Positions 26,936 through 36,680 of a stretch of DNA of 64,000 bases are shown piece after piece (position 1 is the first letter of the stretch; each line of letters opens with the position of its first letter). The notes under the pieces are model-generated. The model worked only from the letters and a program-made list of their open reading frames with translations, had not been told where the DNA came from and searched no databases. Both the position numbers and the translations under genes were made by a program. The stretch comes from Phyllobacterium phragmitis (GTDB taxonomy: Bacteria; Pseudomonadota; Alphaproteobacteria; Rhizobiales; Rhizobiaceae). The stretch is taken from contig NZ_PVBR01000005.1 in the NCBI RefSeq assembly GCF_002980495.1, positions 248,001 through 312,000 on the forward strand, written 5' to 3'.

Positions 26936-27919
26936 TCACGCATTGCCGATGAGAACACCGGCTGCGAAAACCAGTGCGCCGCCCAACACCACCTGGAAGG
27001 CGGCGCGCAGGAAGGGGGTCTCCATGAAGCGGTTCTGGATATAGGCGATCGCCCAGAGCTCGACGAAGACCACGGCGATGGCGATGCTCGTCGCCGTCCA
27101 GAAATCCGGGATGAGATAGGGCAGGGCATGGCCGAGACCGCCGAGCATGGTCATCGTGCCATTGGCGATGCCGCGCTTAAGCGGTGAGCCGCGCCCGGAG
27201 AGCTTGCCGTCGTCATGCGCCGCTTCGGTGAAGCCCATGGAGATGCCGGCGCCGACCGACGCCGACAGGCCGACCAGGAAGGTCTGCCATGTATCCTGCG
27301 TCGCGAAGGCGGCGGCGAAGATCGGCGCGAGCGTCGATACCGAACCGTCCATCAGCCCGGCAAGACCCGGCTGGATATAGGTCAGGATCCTCTGCCGCCG
27401 TTCGGTCTCGCGTTCCTCTTCCCTGACATCAGTCGGAGCGAATTTCAGGCCGAGGCGGTGGGCAAGCGATTCGTGCTGCTTTTCCTCCATGGCGAGATCG
27501 CCGAGCAGCTTGCGGATCGACGCGTCGCTGACCCGTTTGGATGCCTCGATATAGAAGCGGTAGGCCTGATCCTCCATGGCTTCGGCCGTCTCGCGCACCT
27601 TGTCGATGCCAAGCGGTCGCACCAGCCAGTCGGGCTTGCGTTCGTAATAGCCGCTGACATGCTCGCGCCGGATGAGCGGTATGCGATCGCCGAACCGCTT
27701 GCGGTGCATCTCGATCAGCCGCTCGCGATGGGTGTTTTCTTCCGCCGCCATCTCCTCGAAAATCTGCGCCGTCTGCGGAAACTCGTCCTTCAGGCCGTCG
27801 GCATAAGCGAGATAGATACGGCCGTCATCCTCCTCGGATGAGATGGCGAGCGCCAGGATCTCCTGTTCGGAAAGCGTGTCGAACGGGCGGCGCCCCATGC
27901 GGAAAAAGCGGCTGAACAT
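26936..27919 (-). CDS. mbfA: MbfA, membrane-bound ferritin-like iron exporter
   Basis: A 327-residue fusion of an N-terminal rubrerythrin/ferritin-like di-iron domain (about 15-165, with paired EE and EEKQH motifs) and a C-terminal VIT1/CCC1-like membrane domain of about five helices (about 200-327). In Agrobacterium and Bradyrhizobium MbfA exports iron and protects against iron and peroxide stress, and is repressed by Irr when iron is low. A perfect Irr box lies 15 bp ahead of the start, fully consistent with this. Confidence 0.93.
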   Translation of the reverse strand: MFSRFFRMGRRPFDTLSEQEILALAISSEEDDGRIYLAYADGLKDEFPQTAQIFEEMAAEENTHRERLIEMHRKRFGDRIPLIRREHVSGYYERKPDWLVRPLGIDKVRETAEAMEDQAYRFYIEASKRVSDASIRKLLGDLAMEEKQHESLAHRLGLKFAPTDVREEERETERRQRILTYIQPGLAGLMDGSVSTLAPIFAAAFATQDTWQTFLVGLSASVGAGISMGFTEAAHDDGKLSGRGSPLKRGIANGTMTMLGGLGHALPYLIPDFWTATSIAIAVVFVELWAIAYIQNRFMETPFLRAAFQVVLGGALVFAAGVLIGNA

Positions 27920-27934
27920 GATGCGGAATTCCAG

Positions 27935-27951
27935 TTTAGAATTATTCTAAA
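27935..27951. promoter_or_regulatory. Irr box (ICE motif) controlling mbfA
   Basis: TTTAGAATTATTCTAAA is a perfect palindrome matching the alphaproteobacterial iron control element bound by Irr. It begins 15 bp upstream of the mbfA start codon, a position suited to repression. Confidence 0.88.
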
Positions 27952-28027
27952 TTTAATCCGCTGCCGTGAAAAGTCAATATGCGAAGACGCAGCATATCCA
28001 TACGGGAATGCATGGCTGCGTCGGGAA

Positions 28028-28519
28028 TCAGAGAATCCGTTGCATGAGGACGAGGTCGAGCCAGCGGTCGAATTTGCGGCCGACTTCGGCCAGGCGTCCG
28101 GTTTCCTTGAAGCCGAGGGAGGTGTGGAGGCCGATGGAAGCGGCATTGCCGGCTTCGATCCCGGCAACCAGCACATGCACATTGCGCCGCTTTGCTTCCT
28201 CGATCAGTTCGCTCAGGAGAAGGCGACCGACACCACCTCCACGCGCGCTTTTGTCGACATAGAGCGAGAGTTCCGCAGTATGGCGATAGCCGTCGAAGGG
28301 GCGAAATGCGCCATAGCTGGCATAGCCGATCGTCCTGCCGTCGCGCTCCGCGACGAGGACGGGAAAGCCGCTTTCGTTCCGCGTTTTCAGCCACGCGCGC
28401 CGGTCTTCGAGATCGACGAGCTTTTCGTTCCAGATGGCTGTCGTGTGTTCCACCGCATCATTATAGATGGCGAGAATGGCCGGCAGATCGGCTTCGGTTG
28501 CATGGCGGATGCGGGGCAT
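28028..28519 (-). CDS. GNAT N-acetyltransferase, PAT-like
   Basis: A 163-residue acetyltransferase with the acetyl-CoA loop SARGGGVGRLLL (about 91-102) and the pattern IYNDAVEHTTAIWNE near the N-terminus, shared with phosphinothricin/methionine-sulfone acetyltransferases (YncA/MddA type). The probable substrates are amino-acid analogues. It lies 10 bp downstream of glcB and is likely transcribed with it. Confidence 0.83.
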   Translation of the reverse strand: MPRIRHATEADLPAILAIYNDAVEHTTAIWNEKLVDLEDRRAWLKTRNESGFPVLVAERDGRTIGYASYGAFRPFDGYRHTAELSLYVDKSARGGGVGRLLLSELIEEAKRRNVHVLVAGIEAGNAASIGLHTSLGFKETGRLAEVGRKFDRWLDLVLMQRIL

Positions 28520-28529
28520 GATGTTCCCG

Positions 28530-30722
28530 TCAGGCGTTGGGCGAGGCGGCAGGGTTCTTCGCCTTCAACTCCAGCCGGCGAGCGTGCAGCACTGGCTCGG
28601 TATAGCCGTTCGGCTGCTCGCGGCCCTTGAACACCAGATCGCAGGCGGCCTGGAAGGCGATCGAGCCGTCAAAGTTACCGGCCATCGGGCGGTAGCCGGG
28701 GTCGCCCGCATTCTGCTTGTCGACGACAGCGGCCATGCGTTTCATCGTCTCCATCACCTGCTCAGTCGTGACCACGCCATGGTGCAGCCAGTTGGCGATG
28801 TGCTGGGAGGAGATGCGCAAGGTGGCGCGGTCCTCCATCAGGCCGACATTGTTGATGTCGGGCACTTTCGAGCAACCGACGCCCTGGTCGATCCAGCGTA
28901 CGACATAGCCGAGAATGCCTTGCGCATTGTTGTCGAGCTCATGCTGGATATCTTCCGGCGTCCAATTCGGGCGGCTCGCCACGGGGACGGAGAGAATATC
29001 GTCGAGTTTTGCGCGGGGACGGCTTTTCAGCCTGTCCTGCACCTCGGCGACATTGACCTTGTGGTAGTGGGTGGCGTGGAGTGTTGCCGCCGTCGGCGAC
29101 GGCACCCAGGCGGTGTTGGCGCCGGCCTTGGGATGGCCAATCTTCTGCTCGAGCATCGCCGCCATCAGGTCGGGCATCGCCCACATGCCCTTGCCGATCT
29201 GCGCATGGCCGGAAAGCCCGCATTCGAGGCCGATATCGACGTTCCAGTTTTCATAAGCGCTGATCCAGGCGGCCTGCTTCATGTCGCCCTTGCGGATCAT
29301 CGGGCCGGCTTCCATCGAGGTGTGGATTTCATCGCCGGTGCGGTCGAGGAAGCCGGTGTTGATGAAGACGACGCGTTCGCGCGCGGCGCGGATCGCTTCC
29401 TTGAGATTGATCGTGGTGCGGCGCTCCTCGTCCATGATGCCCATCTTCAGCGTATTGGGCTTCATGCCGATCAGCTTTTCGACACGCGCGAAGAGTTCCG
29501 AGGCGAAGGCGACTTCCTCCGGCCCGTGCATCTTCGGCTTGACGATATAGACGGAGCCCGCGCGGGAGTTTTTATGACGCCCATTCGCTCCGACATCGTG
29601 CAGCGCGATCAGCGCAGTGAACGCGGCATCCATGATGCCTTCGGGAACTTCATTGCCGTCGGCGTCGAGGATCGCCGGATTGGTCATGAGGTGGCCGACA
29701 TTGCGTATCAGCATCAGCGAGCGGCCGGGGAGGGCGAGAGGCTTGCCATTCGGCGCAGTATAGTCCCGGTCGGCGTTGAGGCGGCGGGTCATCTGCCTGC
29801 CGCCCTTCTCGAACGTATCCTCCAGATCGCCCTTCATCAGGCCGAGCCAGTTGCGGTAGACGACCACCTTGTCTTCGGCATCGACGGCGGCAATGGAATC
29901 CTCGCAATCCTGGATGGTGGTCAGGGCGGATTCGAGCACGATATCGGCGATATGCGCCAGGTCGGTCTTGCCGATCGGATGGGCCGCATCGATGACGATC
30001 TCGGAATGAACGCCGTTCTTGACCAGCAAAATCGCGGAAGGAGACGTTGGCTCGCCCCGATAGCCGGCGAACTGGCCGATATCCCCAAGGCGCGTGGTCG
30101 GGCCGCCGGCAAGCTTGAGGGCCAGCGTGTCATCCTCGACGGCAATGCCGGAAACCTCTTGCCATTTGCCCGAGGCTAGCGGCGCGCTTTCGTCGAGAAA
30201 TGCCTTGGCCCAGGCGATGACCTTTTCGCCGCGCTTCGGATTGTAGCCCTTGACTCTTTCCGCGCCATCCGTCTCAGGAATCGCATCGGTGCCATAGAGC
30301 GCGTCATAGAGCGAGCCCCAGCGGGCATTGGCGGCGTTGAGCGCATAGCGGGCATTCATCACGGGAACGACGAGCTGCGGGCCCGCCGTTACCGTGATCT
30401 CGGGGTCGACATCGGCGGTGGAGACAGAGAATTTCTCGCCTTCGGGCAGGAGATAGCCGATCTCTTTCAGGAAGGCCTGATATTCCGCCGGGGAATAGCC
30501 GGTATCGCGCTTGGCCTTGTACCAGGCATCGATCCTGGCCTGAAACGCGTCACGTTTTGCGAGAAGTTGGCGATTCTTGGGCGCAAGATCCCGCACGATC
30601 TCAGCGAAGCCCGACCAGAACACGGCAGGCTCGACGCCGGTGCCGGGGATCGCCTCATTGTTGATGAAATCATAGAGTTCCTTCGCGACCTTCAGTCCGT
30701 CGATCTCGATGCGCTTGCTCAT
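28530..30722 (-). CDS. glcB: Malate synthase G
   Basis: A 730-residue protein, normal for the G isoform. It condenses glyoxylate with acetyl-CoA to malate. Recognisable segments include [36 protein letters not shown] and the C-terminal [16 protein letters not shown]. The ATG at 30722 (MSKRIEIDG) is preceded by AGGAGTACC; the frame opens at 30755 but that extension is not conserved. No isocitrate lyase is nearby. glcB and the GNAT gene probably form one transcript. Confidence 0.96.
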   Translation of the reverse strand: MSKRIEIDGLKVAKELYDFINNEAIPGTGVEPAVFWSGFAEIVRDLAPKNRQLLAKRDAFQARIDAWYKAKRDTGYSPAEYQAFLKEIGYLLPEGEKFSVSTADVDPEITVTAGPQLVVPVMNARYALNAANARWGSLYDALYGTDAIPETDGAERVKGYNPKRGEKVIAWAKAFLDESAPLASGKWQEVSGIAVEDDTLALKLAGGPTTRLGDIGQFAGYRGEPTSPSAILLVKNGVHSEIVIDAAHPIGKTDLAHIADIVLESALTTIQDCEDSIAAVDAEDKVVVYRNWLGLMKGDLEDTFEKGGRQMTRRLNADRDYTAPNGKPLALPGRSLMLIRNVGHLMTNPAILDADGNEVPEGIMDAAFTALIALHDVGANGRHKNSRAGSVYIVKPKMHGPEEVAFASELFARVEKLIGMKPNTLKMGIMDEERRTTINLKEAIRAARERVVFINTGFLDRTGDEIHTSMEAGPMIRKGDMKQAAWISAYENWNVDIGLECGLSGHAQIGKGMWAMPDLMAAMLEQKIGHPKAGANTAWVPSPTAATLHATHYHKVNVAEVQDRLKSRPRAKLDDILSVPVASRPNWTPEDIQHELDNNAQGILGYVVRWIDQGVGCSKVPDINNVGLMEDRATLRISSQHIANWLHHGVVTTEQVMETMKRMAAVVDKQNAGDPGYRPMAGNFDGSIAFQAACDLVFKGREQPNGYTEPVLHARRLELKAKNPAASPNA

Positions 30723-30847
30723 GGCAGGTACTCCTTGGTCCGGCTTTTGTCTCATGAATTATGCATGGTTGAAACCCGTTGCACGCGTTTCGTCAATCCG
30801 TCAAAAATGGATATCATTTTCAACGCCGGGGAAAAGACCCTCAAGCT

Positions 30848-32890
30848 TCAATGCGCGATGCGTGGGCGGCCGCTGGCGGTCGCGGTCAGGGTCGCCTCGA
30901 CGAATACGCGCTTGTCTTCGACGGTGGCGGCGCGGATGTCGTGACTGACGGTGATCTCGGCTTCATCGGTTCCGGCTTGCGCGGCGCGGGCGGCGGCCTG
31001 TTCGCGCAATGTCGCGGCGGCAAAGGCAAGGGCGGTGTCTTCGTCGTCGAAATCGCGGATCGTTTCGCCGGCGCTGACCCGGAAGCGGCCCTCCACCGGC
31101 TGATTGACCTCGGCCGTGAGCGAAACGCGGACCTGGCCGACCACGGCGCCGATGGCATTGGCGACGTCGCTATCTTCAGGGACCATCGCTTCGACGCCGA
31201 GCATTTCGCCCACTGCCGGATAATAGATCGGCGCCGATGCGCCGAGGCCGATGATCGGGCGGTCGACCGCGATCCTGACGCCGGCGATGCCGTTTTTTCC
31301 GGAAAGGGCGCGCTCGATGAGCGGACTGGCTACTGTATGCGGGCCGTCGAGCCCGTTCTCGGCGAAGGCGGTTTCGAGGATCACTTCGGACGAACGGCGG
31401 ATCAGGGCGTCATGGACTTGGCGGGCGAGCGCTTCCGGCGTTTCGGCGAGGGGACGCCCGATGCTGTCCTTGCGCCTGATGAAGAGGGCTGCGCCAAGGC
31501 GGGCGGCATCGGCATCCCAGTTTTGCTGGAGGCCCAGCACATGGCAGGCGTCGGAGGGTGTGAAGCCCGAAATATGCACGAGGCCGCGCGCCACCAGCCG
31601 GTTGAGGGTTGCGGTCTGGGATGTGGAGGAAAGCAGCCGGTCGAGCGGCTGCGGTTCTTGCGAGATGCGATCGTGAAGCTCCGCTTCCGAAGCGGTCAAT
31701 CCAGCCGCAAGTGCTGCCGGCACGCCGGTACGCAAGGCAAAGCGTCCGTCGAGACGGCCCGGCTGCGGCGCTTTCATCTGCCGTTCGAGATGCCCGATGA
31801 CATCAGGCCCATGATTTTTCGCCAGCAGCGAAAGCGGCACGAGCCGGCGCGGGCCCAGTTTCAATTTCGGTATCAGGGCCTGATCGTTCAGCGCGATTTC
31901 GGAATCGCCGCCAAGGCCGAAGGTGCGCATCGCCACCGCTTCGACCATGGTGCGGAAGCCGCCGACCGTCGCGCCTTCGGGATCGAGCCGCGGTCGGCCA
32001 CGGTCGAGCACCGCGACATCGGTGGTGGTGCCGCCGATATCGGAGACAAGCGCGTTGTCGAGGCCAGTCAGATGGCGCGCGCCGACGAGGCTTGCCGCCG
32101 GCCCGGACAGGATCGTTTCGATCGGCCGGGTTCTGGCAAAGGCGGCTGAAACCAGCGCGCCGTCGCCGCGTACCACCATCAAAGGCGCGTGAATGCCGCG
32201 CTTGTCGAGAAAGCCTTCCGTCGCCGTGATCAGCCGATCGATCATGGCGATCAACCGGGCGTTCAACACCGTGGTCAGCGCCCGGCGCGGCCCGTTGAGC
32301 TTGGCCGAAAGCTCGTGGCTGCATGTCACCGGCAGGCCGGCTTTCTCCCTGATGATGTCGCGCACCGCCAGCTCATGCGCGGGATTACGCACTGCGAAAT
32401 AGGCGCAGACGGCAAAGCCCGATACGGTCTTGGCGAGGTCCGGTAGCACCGCTTTCAGCGCTTTTATGTCGATCGCCCTTGCCTGGCCGTGCACATCATG
32501 GCCGCCTGCGATGAAGACGACCGGATCCGAGCCGAGCGCCTGGCGCAGGCCTGATTTGTCCAAGTCCGCTTCGGCAAAGCCGATCATGATGAGTGCGATG
32601 CGCCCGCCCTGGCCCTCGACAAGCGCATTGGTGGCGAGCGTCGTCGACATCGACACGAGGCGGATGATGCCGGAATCGATTTCAGCCGTTGCGATCACGC
32701 GGTCCGCAGCATTGGCGATGCCTTCGGCGAGATCGTGGCGGGTGGTCAGCGCCTTGGCCTTGGCGACGACGCCCTTCGCTTGCGACCAGAGAACGGCGTC
32801 CGTATAGGTGCCGCCGGTGTCTATGCCGAGAAAGAGCGCATCGCGCTCATCCCCCGCCTGCGCGCCGCCTGCCGCTGCATCCGCTTTCAC
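30848..32890 (-). CDS. Hydantoinase/oxoprolinase A-like protein
   Basis: A 680-residue protein beginning LGIDTGGTYTDAV, the phosphate-binding loop of the HyuA/5-oxoprolinase ATPase fold, with SDIGGTTTDVAVL about 280 residues later. Family members are ATP-dependent amidohydrolases or acetone/acetophenone carboxylase subunits, normally paired with a HyuB-type subunit. No HyuB gene is present on either side here, so the reaction is open. Divergent or unlinked to its neighbours. Confidence 0.8.
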   Translation of the reverse strand: MKADAAAGGAQAGDERDALFLGIDTGGTYTDAVLWSQAKGVVAKAKALTTRHDLAEGIANAADRVIATAEIDSGIIRLVSMSTTLATNALVEGQGGRIALIMIGFAEADLDKSGLRQALGSDPVVFIAGGHDVHGQARAIDIKALKAVLPDLAKTVSGFAVCAYFAVRNPAHELAVRDIIREKAGLPVTCSHELSAKLNGPRRALTTVLNARLIAMIDRLITATEGFLDKRGIHAPLMVVRGDGALVSAAFARTRPIETILSGPAASLVGARHLTGLDNALVSDIGGTTTDVAVLDRGRPRLDPEGATVGGFRTMVEAVAMRTFGLGGDSEIALNDQALIPKLKLGPRRLVPLSLLAKNHGPDVIGHLERQMKAPQPGRLDGRFALRTGVPAALAAGLTASEAELHDRISQEPQPLDRLLSSTSQTATLNRLVARGLVHISGFTPSDACHVLGLQQNWDADAARLGAALFIRRKDSIGRPLAETPEALARQVHDALIRRSSEVILETAFAENGLDGPHTVASPLIERALSGKNGIAGVRIAVDRPIIGLGASAPIYYPAVGEMLGVEAMVPEDSDVANAIGAVVGQVRVSLTAEVNQPVEGRFRVSAGETIRDFDDEDTALAFAAATLREQAAARAAQAGTDEAEITVSHDIRAATVEDKRVFVEATLTATASGRPRIAH

Positions 32891-32969
32891 GATCGCTCCT
32901 CGCCTGTTTCGCGAGAAGGGTTAGCGCATGGCGGAAAAACTTTCCAGTGAGCAGAGGGCGTTTCGCCCA

Positions 32970-33848
32970 TCACAGGCCAACCTGCCGCCTGATGTCTTCC
33001 GGCTGCATGCCTGCCTGTCGCAGCGCGGCAAGTGCGGTGTCGCCCCGGCTCTTGGAGAGCTTGCGCCCGTGCTCATCCAGGATCAGGTCGTGATGATGAT
33101 AAAGCGGCACGGGCAGGCCAAGAATTTCCTGCAGGAGCCGGTGCACCGCCGTCGCATGGAAGAGATCGCGGCCGCGCACGACATGGGTGATCCCCTGCAG
33201 CGCATCGTCGATCACGACCGAGAGGTGATAGCTGGTCGGGGTTTCCTTGCGTGCGATGACGACATCGCCCCAGCGCGCCGGATCGGCGGCGATGCGGTCC
33301 GTCTCGCCCTGCGGTCCCGCGCCGCTTTCGTCCCAGAACAAATCCTTGCCGTAGCGGGCCACCGCTTTTGGCACGTTAAGGCGCCAGGCAAAGGGCCCGC
33401 CTTCGGCGATGCGGCGGCGGCGCGCGCTTTGCGACATGGTGCGCTCGTCCTCGGGATAGAGCGGCACGCCGTCGGGGTCATGCGGCCATTCGCGGCCCTC
33501 GCGCGTCCATTCCTCGATGCGGGCGCGAACCTCGCCCCGGCTCATGAAGGCAGGATAGACCAATCCTGCTTCGATGAGCGTGTCGAGCGCTGCCTGATAA
33601 TCCGTGAAATGTTGCGACTGGCGGCGCACCGGCTCCTCCCAGGAAAGCCCGAGCCAGCGCAGATCGTCGATCATCCGTCGTTCCAGCTCCGGCGTGCAGC
33701 GGGCCGTGTCTATGTCTTCGATGCGCAGGAGAAGGCGCCCGCCGCTTTCCGCAGCCATGCGCGCGTTGAGCAGCGCCGAATAGGCGTGCCCCAGATGCAA
33801 AAGACCGTTAGGACTGGGTGCGAAGCGGAAAACGGGTCGGTTGATCAT
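32970..33848 (-). CDS. gluQ: Glutamyl-Q tRNA(Asp) synthetase
   Basis: A 292-residue truncated GluRS-like enzyme: FAPSPNGLLHLGH (9-21, HIGH box) and KLSKSRGD near the C-terminus (KMSKS), with no anticodon-binding domain. It charges glutamate onto queuosine at the wobble base of tRNA-Asp. The zinc-ligand cysteines of the enterobacterial protein are not seen where expected (FMSRGEVRARI stands there). The start is the ATG at 33848; the frame continues upstream without homology. Its start region faces alkA. Confidence 0.9.
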   Translation of the reverse strand: MINRPVFRFAPSPNGLLHLGHAYSALLNARMAAESGGRLLLRIEDIDTARCTPELERRMIDDLRWLGLSWEEPVRRQSQHFTDYQAALDTLIEAGLVYPAFMSRGEVRARIEEWTREGREWPHDPDGVPLYPEDERTMSQSARRRRIAEGGPFAWRLNVPKAVARYGKDLFWDESGAGPQGETDRIAADPARWGDVVIARKETPTSYHLSVVIDDALQGITHVVRGRDLFHATAVHRLLQEILGLPVPLYHHHDLILDEHGRKLSKSRGDTALAALRQAGMQPEDIRRQVGL

Positions 33849-33916
33849 TCCATCTGACCGTGGATAGGGTGCTTTCCGCTTTAAAGCGAAAAGCGGCGAA
33901 TGAAAAGGAAGGGCGA

Positions 33917-34561
33917 ATGCGGCGCATCGATACGCTGGACGACATAGAAGAAGGCGTTCGGACGCTGATCGCAACCGATGCGCGGCTGGCGCCGATTCAT
34001 GCCATGGTAAGCGCAGTGCCGCTGCGCCGCTCGCAACCGGGCTTCGAAAGCCTCGCTTCGATCATTGTGGCGCAACAGGTTTCGACGGCAAGTGCCGCGG
34101 CGATCTGGGCCCGGCTCAAGACGCATGTCGATCCACTGACGCCCGAGAATTATCTCGGATGCGGCGAGGAAGCCTGGCGTCTCGCCGGGCTGTCGCGTCC
34201 CAAGCAGAGCACGCTCGTTCATGTCTCGAAGGCGGTGATTGAGGGAGAACTCGACCTTCTCGGCCTGTGCGCCCATCCGGCGGCGGAGGCGATCGCCACG
34301 ATGACGGCGATCAAGGGGATCGGCCCGTGGACGGCGGAAGTCTATCTCCTGTTCGCGGCGGGGCATCCGGATGTGTTTCCGGCGGGCGACGTGGCGCTGC
34401 AAAGCGCGGTGGGGCATGCGTTCGGCCACGAATCACGGCCGGGGGCGGCGGATCTGCGCATCTTCGCCGAGGCATGGTCGCCCTGGCGGGGCGTGGCGGC
34501 GCGCCTGTTCTGGGCTTATTATGCGACCATTCGCGGCAGGGAGGCCACACCCTTGCTGTGA
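33917..34561 (+). CDS. DNA-3-methyladenine glycosylase, AlkA type
   Basis: A 214-residue helix-hairpin-helix glycosylase. The hairpin is IKGIGPWTAEVYLLF, followed by FPAGDVALQ with the catalytic Asp. It removes alkylated bases to start base-excision repair. It lacks the N-terminal beta domain of E. coli AlkA, as usual for the short subfamily. The ATG at 33917 follows AAGGAAGGG. Divergent from gluQ. Confidence 0.9.
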   Translation: MRRIDTLDDIEEGVRTLIATDARLAPIHAMVSAVPLRRSQPGFESLASIIVAQQVSTASAAAIWARLKTHVDPLTPENYLGCGEEAWRLAGLSRPKQSTLVHVSKAVIEGELDLLGLCAHPAAEAIATMTAIKGIGPWTAEVYLLFAAGHPDVFPAGDVALQSAVGHAFGHESRPGAADLRIFAEAWSPWRGVAARLFWAYYATIRGREATPLL

Positions 34562-34682
34562 AAGCGCAAAAACAGGGGGATTCAAATGCCTGGCGGCCCG
34601 CTCGTCGTTTTGCGCTTCACAATAGTGTCACCTCCAGCTTACATTATCCGGGTCGGCTGGTTGGACCAAAGGAGGTGTTTCT

Positions 34683-35240
34683 TTGACGGTCGCCGTCTCG
34701 CCCTGCGGGTTGCCCGCTCTGGTACTTAACGCGGATTACCGTCCGCTTAGCTATTATCCCTTGTCGCTCTGGTCCTGGCAGGACGCGATCAAGGCGGTTT
34801 TTCTCGACCGTGTGAATATCGTTGCCGAATATGATCATGAAGTCGCTTCGCCTTCCTTTGCCATGCGCGTGCCGAGCGTGGTCAGCCTCAAGACCTATGT
34901 GCGTCCATCGCGCAATCCGGCCTTCACTCGCTTCAATGTTTTCCTGCGTGACCGTTTTCAATGCCAATATTGCGGTTCGCACGAGGAACTGACCTTCGAT
35001 CATGTCGTACCGCGCCGTCATGGCGGCGAGACGACATGGGAAAATGTCGTGGCGGCCTGCTCGCCGTGCAATCTGCGCAAGGGCGGCATGATGCCCGCCG
35101 AAGCCAAGATGTGGCCGAGGCAGAAACCTTTTCCGCCGACCGTGCACGATCTGCACAATAATGGCCGGTCGTTCCCGCCGAACTTCCTGCATGAAAGCTG
35201 GCTCGATTATCTCTACTGGGATGTCGAACTGGAGCCTTGA
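34683..35240 (+). CDS. HNH endonuclease family protein
   Basis: A 185-residue protein with a C-terminal HNH nuclease domain: zinc cysteines CQYC and CSPC frame the core LTFDHVVPRRHGG and the Asn of WENVVAAC. The N-terminal 90 residues (ALVLNADYRPLSYYPLSLWS) are a conserved extension of this widespread single-copy family. The start is a TTG at 34683 behind AAAGGAGGTG, the best Shine-Dalgarno in the window; no ATG fits. The cellular role is unknown; it is not part of a restriction or toxin cluster here. Confidence 0.87.
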   Translation: MTVAVSPCGLPALVLNADYRPLSYYPLSLWSWQDAIKAVFLDRVNIVAEYDHEVASPSFAMRVPSVVSLKTYVRPSRNPAFTRFNVFLRDRFQCQYCGSHEELTFDHVVPRRHGGETTWENVVAACSPCNLRKGGMMPAEAKMWPRQKPFPPTVHDLHNNGRSFPPNFLHESWLDYLYWDVELEP

Positions 35241-35243
35241 TAT

Positions 35244-35783
35244 TTACGCTTTTTTGTCCGGGCGGGCGAAGGCGGCGTAGAAGCCGACAATCAGAAGGAT
35301 GAGGCTTGCCACGGCATTCCAGCCGGCGAAGGAAAGGCCGAGGAAGCGCCCCGCCGCCGTGTCGCATGCGGCCGGACGTACCGCATTGAGATCGCTCAGA
35401 AGACTTCCGGCATCGGTGGTGATCGACATGGTTGCCGCCGAGCAGTCGGTTGGCCCGGCCCAGAACTTCCATTCCACGCCCGAATGGAAGATCGCCAGCG
35501 CAAGGCCATAGGTCATCAGCAGCGCGCCGATGAGAAGAAGGCCGCGTGTCAGCCAGCCCGGCCATTTGAGGCCATGGGAAAGGAGGGCCAGAATCATCAG
35601 CGGCGCGCCGATATAATAAGGGGTGCGCTGCTCGAGGCAGAGCTTGCAGGGGAGGAAGCCGCCCAGATGCTCGAAGCCGAGCGCCCCGCCGACAGTCGCG
35701 GCCATGGCCACGGCGAGAAACGCGGCGGCAACTGCCTGGATGCGGCCCACAGGCGCCCGGAGCGAGGCGATATCGAGAGACAT
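35244..35783 (-). CDS. DsbB-family disulfide bond formation protein
   Basis: A 179-residue protein with four membrane helices and two periplasmic cysteine pairs: Cys46/Cys49 in PCKLCLEQR and Cys114/Cys140. This is the DsbB pattern; it passes electrons from DsbA to quinone. The spacing of the second pair is wider than in E. coli. No dsbA is close by. It lies 25 bp downstream of the YqaA-like gene. Confidence 0.88.
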   Translation of the reverse strand: MSLDIASLRAPVGRIQAVAAAFLAVAMAATVGGALGFEHLGGFLPCKLCLEQRTPYYIGAPLMILALLSHGLKWPGWLTRGLLLIGALLMTYGLALAIFHSGVEWKFWAGPTDCSAATMSITTDAGSLLSDLNAVRPAACDTAAGRFLGLSFAGWNAVASLILLIVGFYAAFARPDKKA

Positions 35784-35808
35784 GGACCGTTCCTTCCGGT
35801 TCGAATGG

Positions 35809-36396
35809 TTAGTTCAGGTATTTCACCGCGACAAACAGCAAAATGATGGCAACCGCTATCATGCCGGCGATTAGCCCCAGCCGCTTTTCGATGAATTCGC
35901 GGATCGGCTCTCCATAGCGCCGGAGCAGCCAGGCAAGGAAGAAGAAACGCGCGCCGCGCGCGACGATGGCCGAGACGATGAACAGCCAGATATTGACACC
36001 CACCGCGCCGGACAGGATCGTCACCACCTTGATCGGCGGCAGATGGGCGAGGCCCGAGGTGATCAGCATCAAAAGGATGGCGTCGGCGCTGGTGGAGCCG
36101 CGCAAATTCTCGAACGTATCGAGCTTACCGTACATTTCGAGGACGGGCTTGGCGATGGATTCATAGGCGTAGTAGCCGAGATACCAGCCGGCGATGCCGC
36201 CCAGAACCGAGGCGATGGTGGCGATCAGGGCATAACGATAGGCGCGCTCGGGACGCGCCAGCGCCATGGGCAGAAACAGCACATCCGCCGGCACCAGGAA
36301 GACCGAGCTTTCGATGAATGCGATGAAGGCGAGCCACCATTGAGCGGATTTTCTGGAAGCGAGCGAGAGTGTCCAGTCGTAAAGTCTGCGCAGCAT
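35809..36396 (-). CDS. YqaA family (DedA/SNARE-associated) membrane protein
   Basis: A 195-residue protein with about five hydrophobic segments and the family motif FIESSVFLVPADVLFLPMAL near 27-46, then a glycine-rich GGIAGWYLGYYAYES. Members are DedA-like lipid flippases or scramblases. The ATG at 36396 starts it. It probably forms an operon with dsbB (25-bp gap). Confidence 0.87.
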   Translation of the reverse strand: MLRRLYDWTLSLASRKSAQWWLAFIAFIESSVFLVPADVLFLPMALARPERAYRYALIATIASVLGGIAGWYLGYYAYESIAKPVLEMYGKLDTFENLRGSTSADAILLMLITSGLAHLPPIKVVTILSGAVGVNIWLFIVSAIVARGARFFFLAWLLRRYGEPIREFIEKRLGLIAGMIAVAIILLFVAVKYLN

Positions 36397-36553
36397 CAGC
36401 TTTCCTGGTGCGTGAGGTTCGGATGATCATGCTCTCTAGAGGCAAAAGCGGTGCCAGGCAATTGCCGCCGGCGTAACTATTGTACGATTGACATGCGATC
36501 TCCTGTTAACGGGGAGGCACTTCCAATTACAGGCCGGCGCGTCTGGATCCTGT

Positions 36554-36584
36554 GGCGGAATTGGTAGACGCGCTCGACTCAAAA
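36554..36584 (+). pseudogene. Truncated tRNA-Leu, 5' half only
   Basis: These 31 bases match the D-arm to anticodon-loop part of the intact tRNA-Leu at 36934 at 27 positions (shared GGTAGACGCG and GACTCAAAA). The 3' anticodon stem, variable arm and T-arm are absent, so it cannot be a functional tRNA. Confidence 0.75.
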
Positions 36585-36596
36585 AGGGGTTTGTCT

Positions 36597-36680
36597 GTGC
36601 AGGAGGCGCTCCGTCAGTCTGATGAACTCGTGGCCGAGCTGCTCGCTGCTGATCACATCGTCATCGCCACGCTCAGCAAT
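36597..36680 (+). pseudogene. Azoreductase (AzoR)-like gene remnant
   Basis: One frame reads VQEALRQSDELVAELLAADH followed by IVIAT. This closely follows the segment of FMN-dependent NADH-azoreductases ahead of their PMYNF flavin motif. The frame loses similarity after IVIAT, and no start, flavin motif or C-terminus is found. It is joined directly to the broken tRNA. I see a fragment only. Confidence 0.45.

Noticed and set aside
28467-30179. 570-codon open frame antisense to malate synthase
   Set aside because: Mirror frame of a high-GC gene; composition rich in Arg/Gly/Asp/His with no motif and no ribosome site.
30779-32149. 456-codon open frame antisense to the hydantoinase-like gene
   Set aside because: Shadow of a strongly supported gene; no family pattern.
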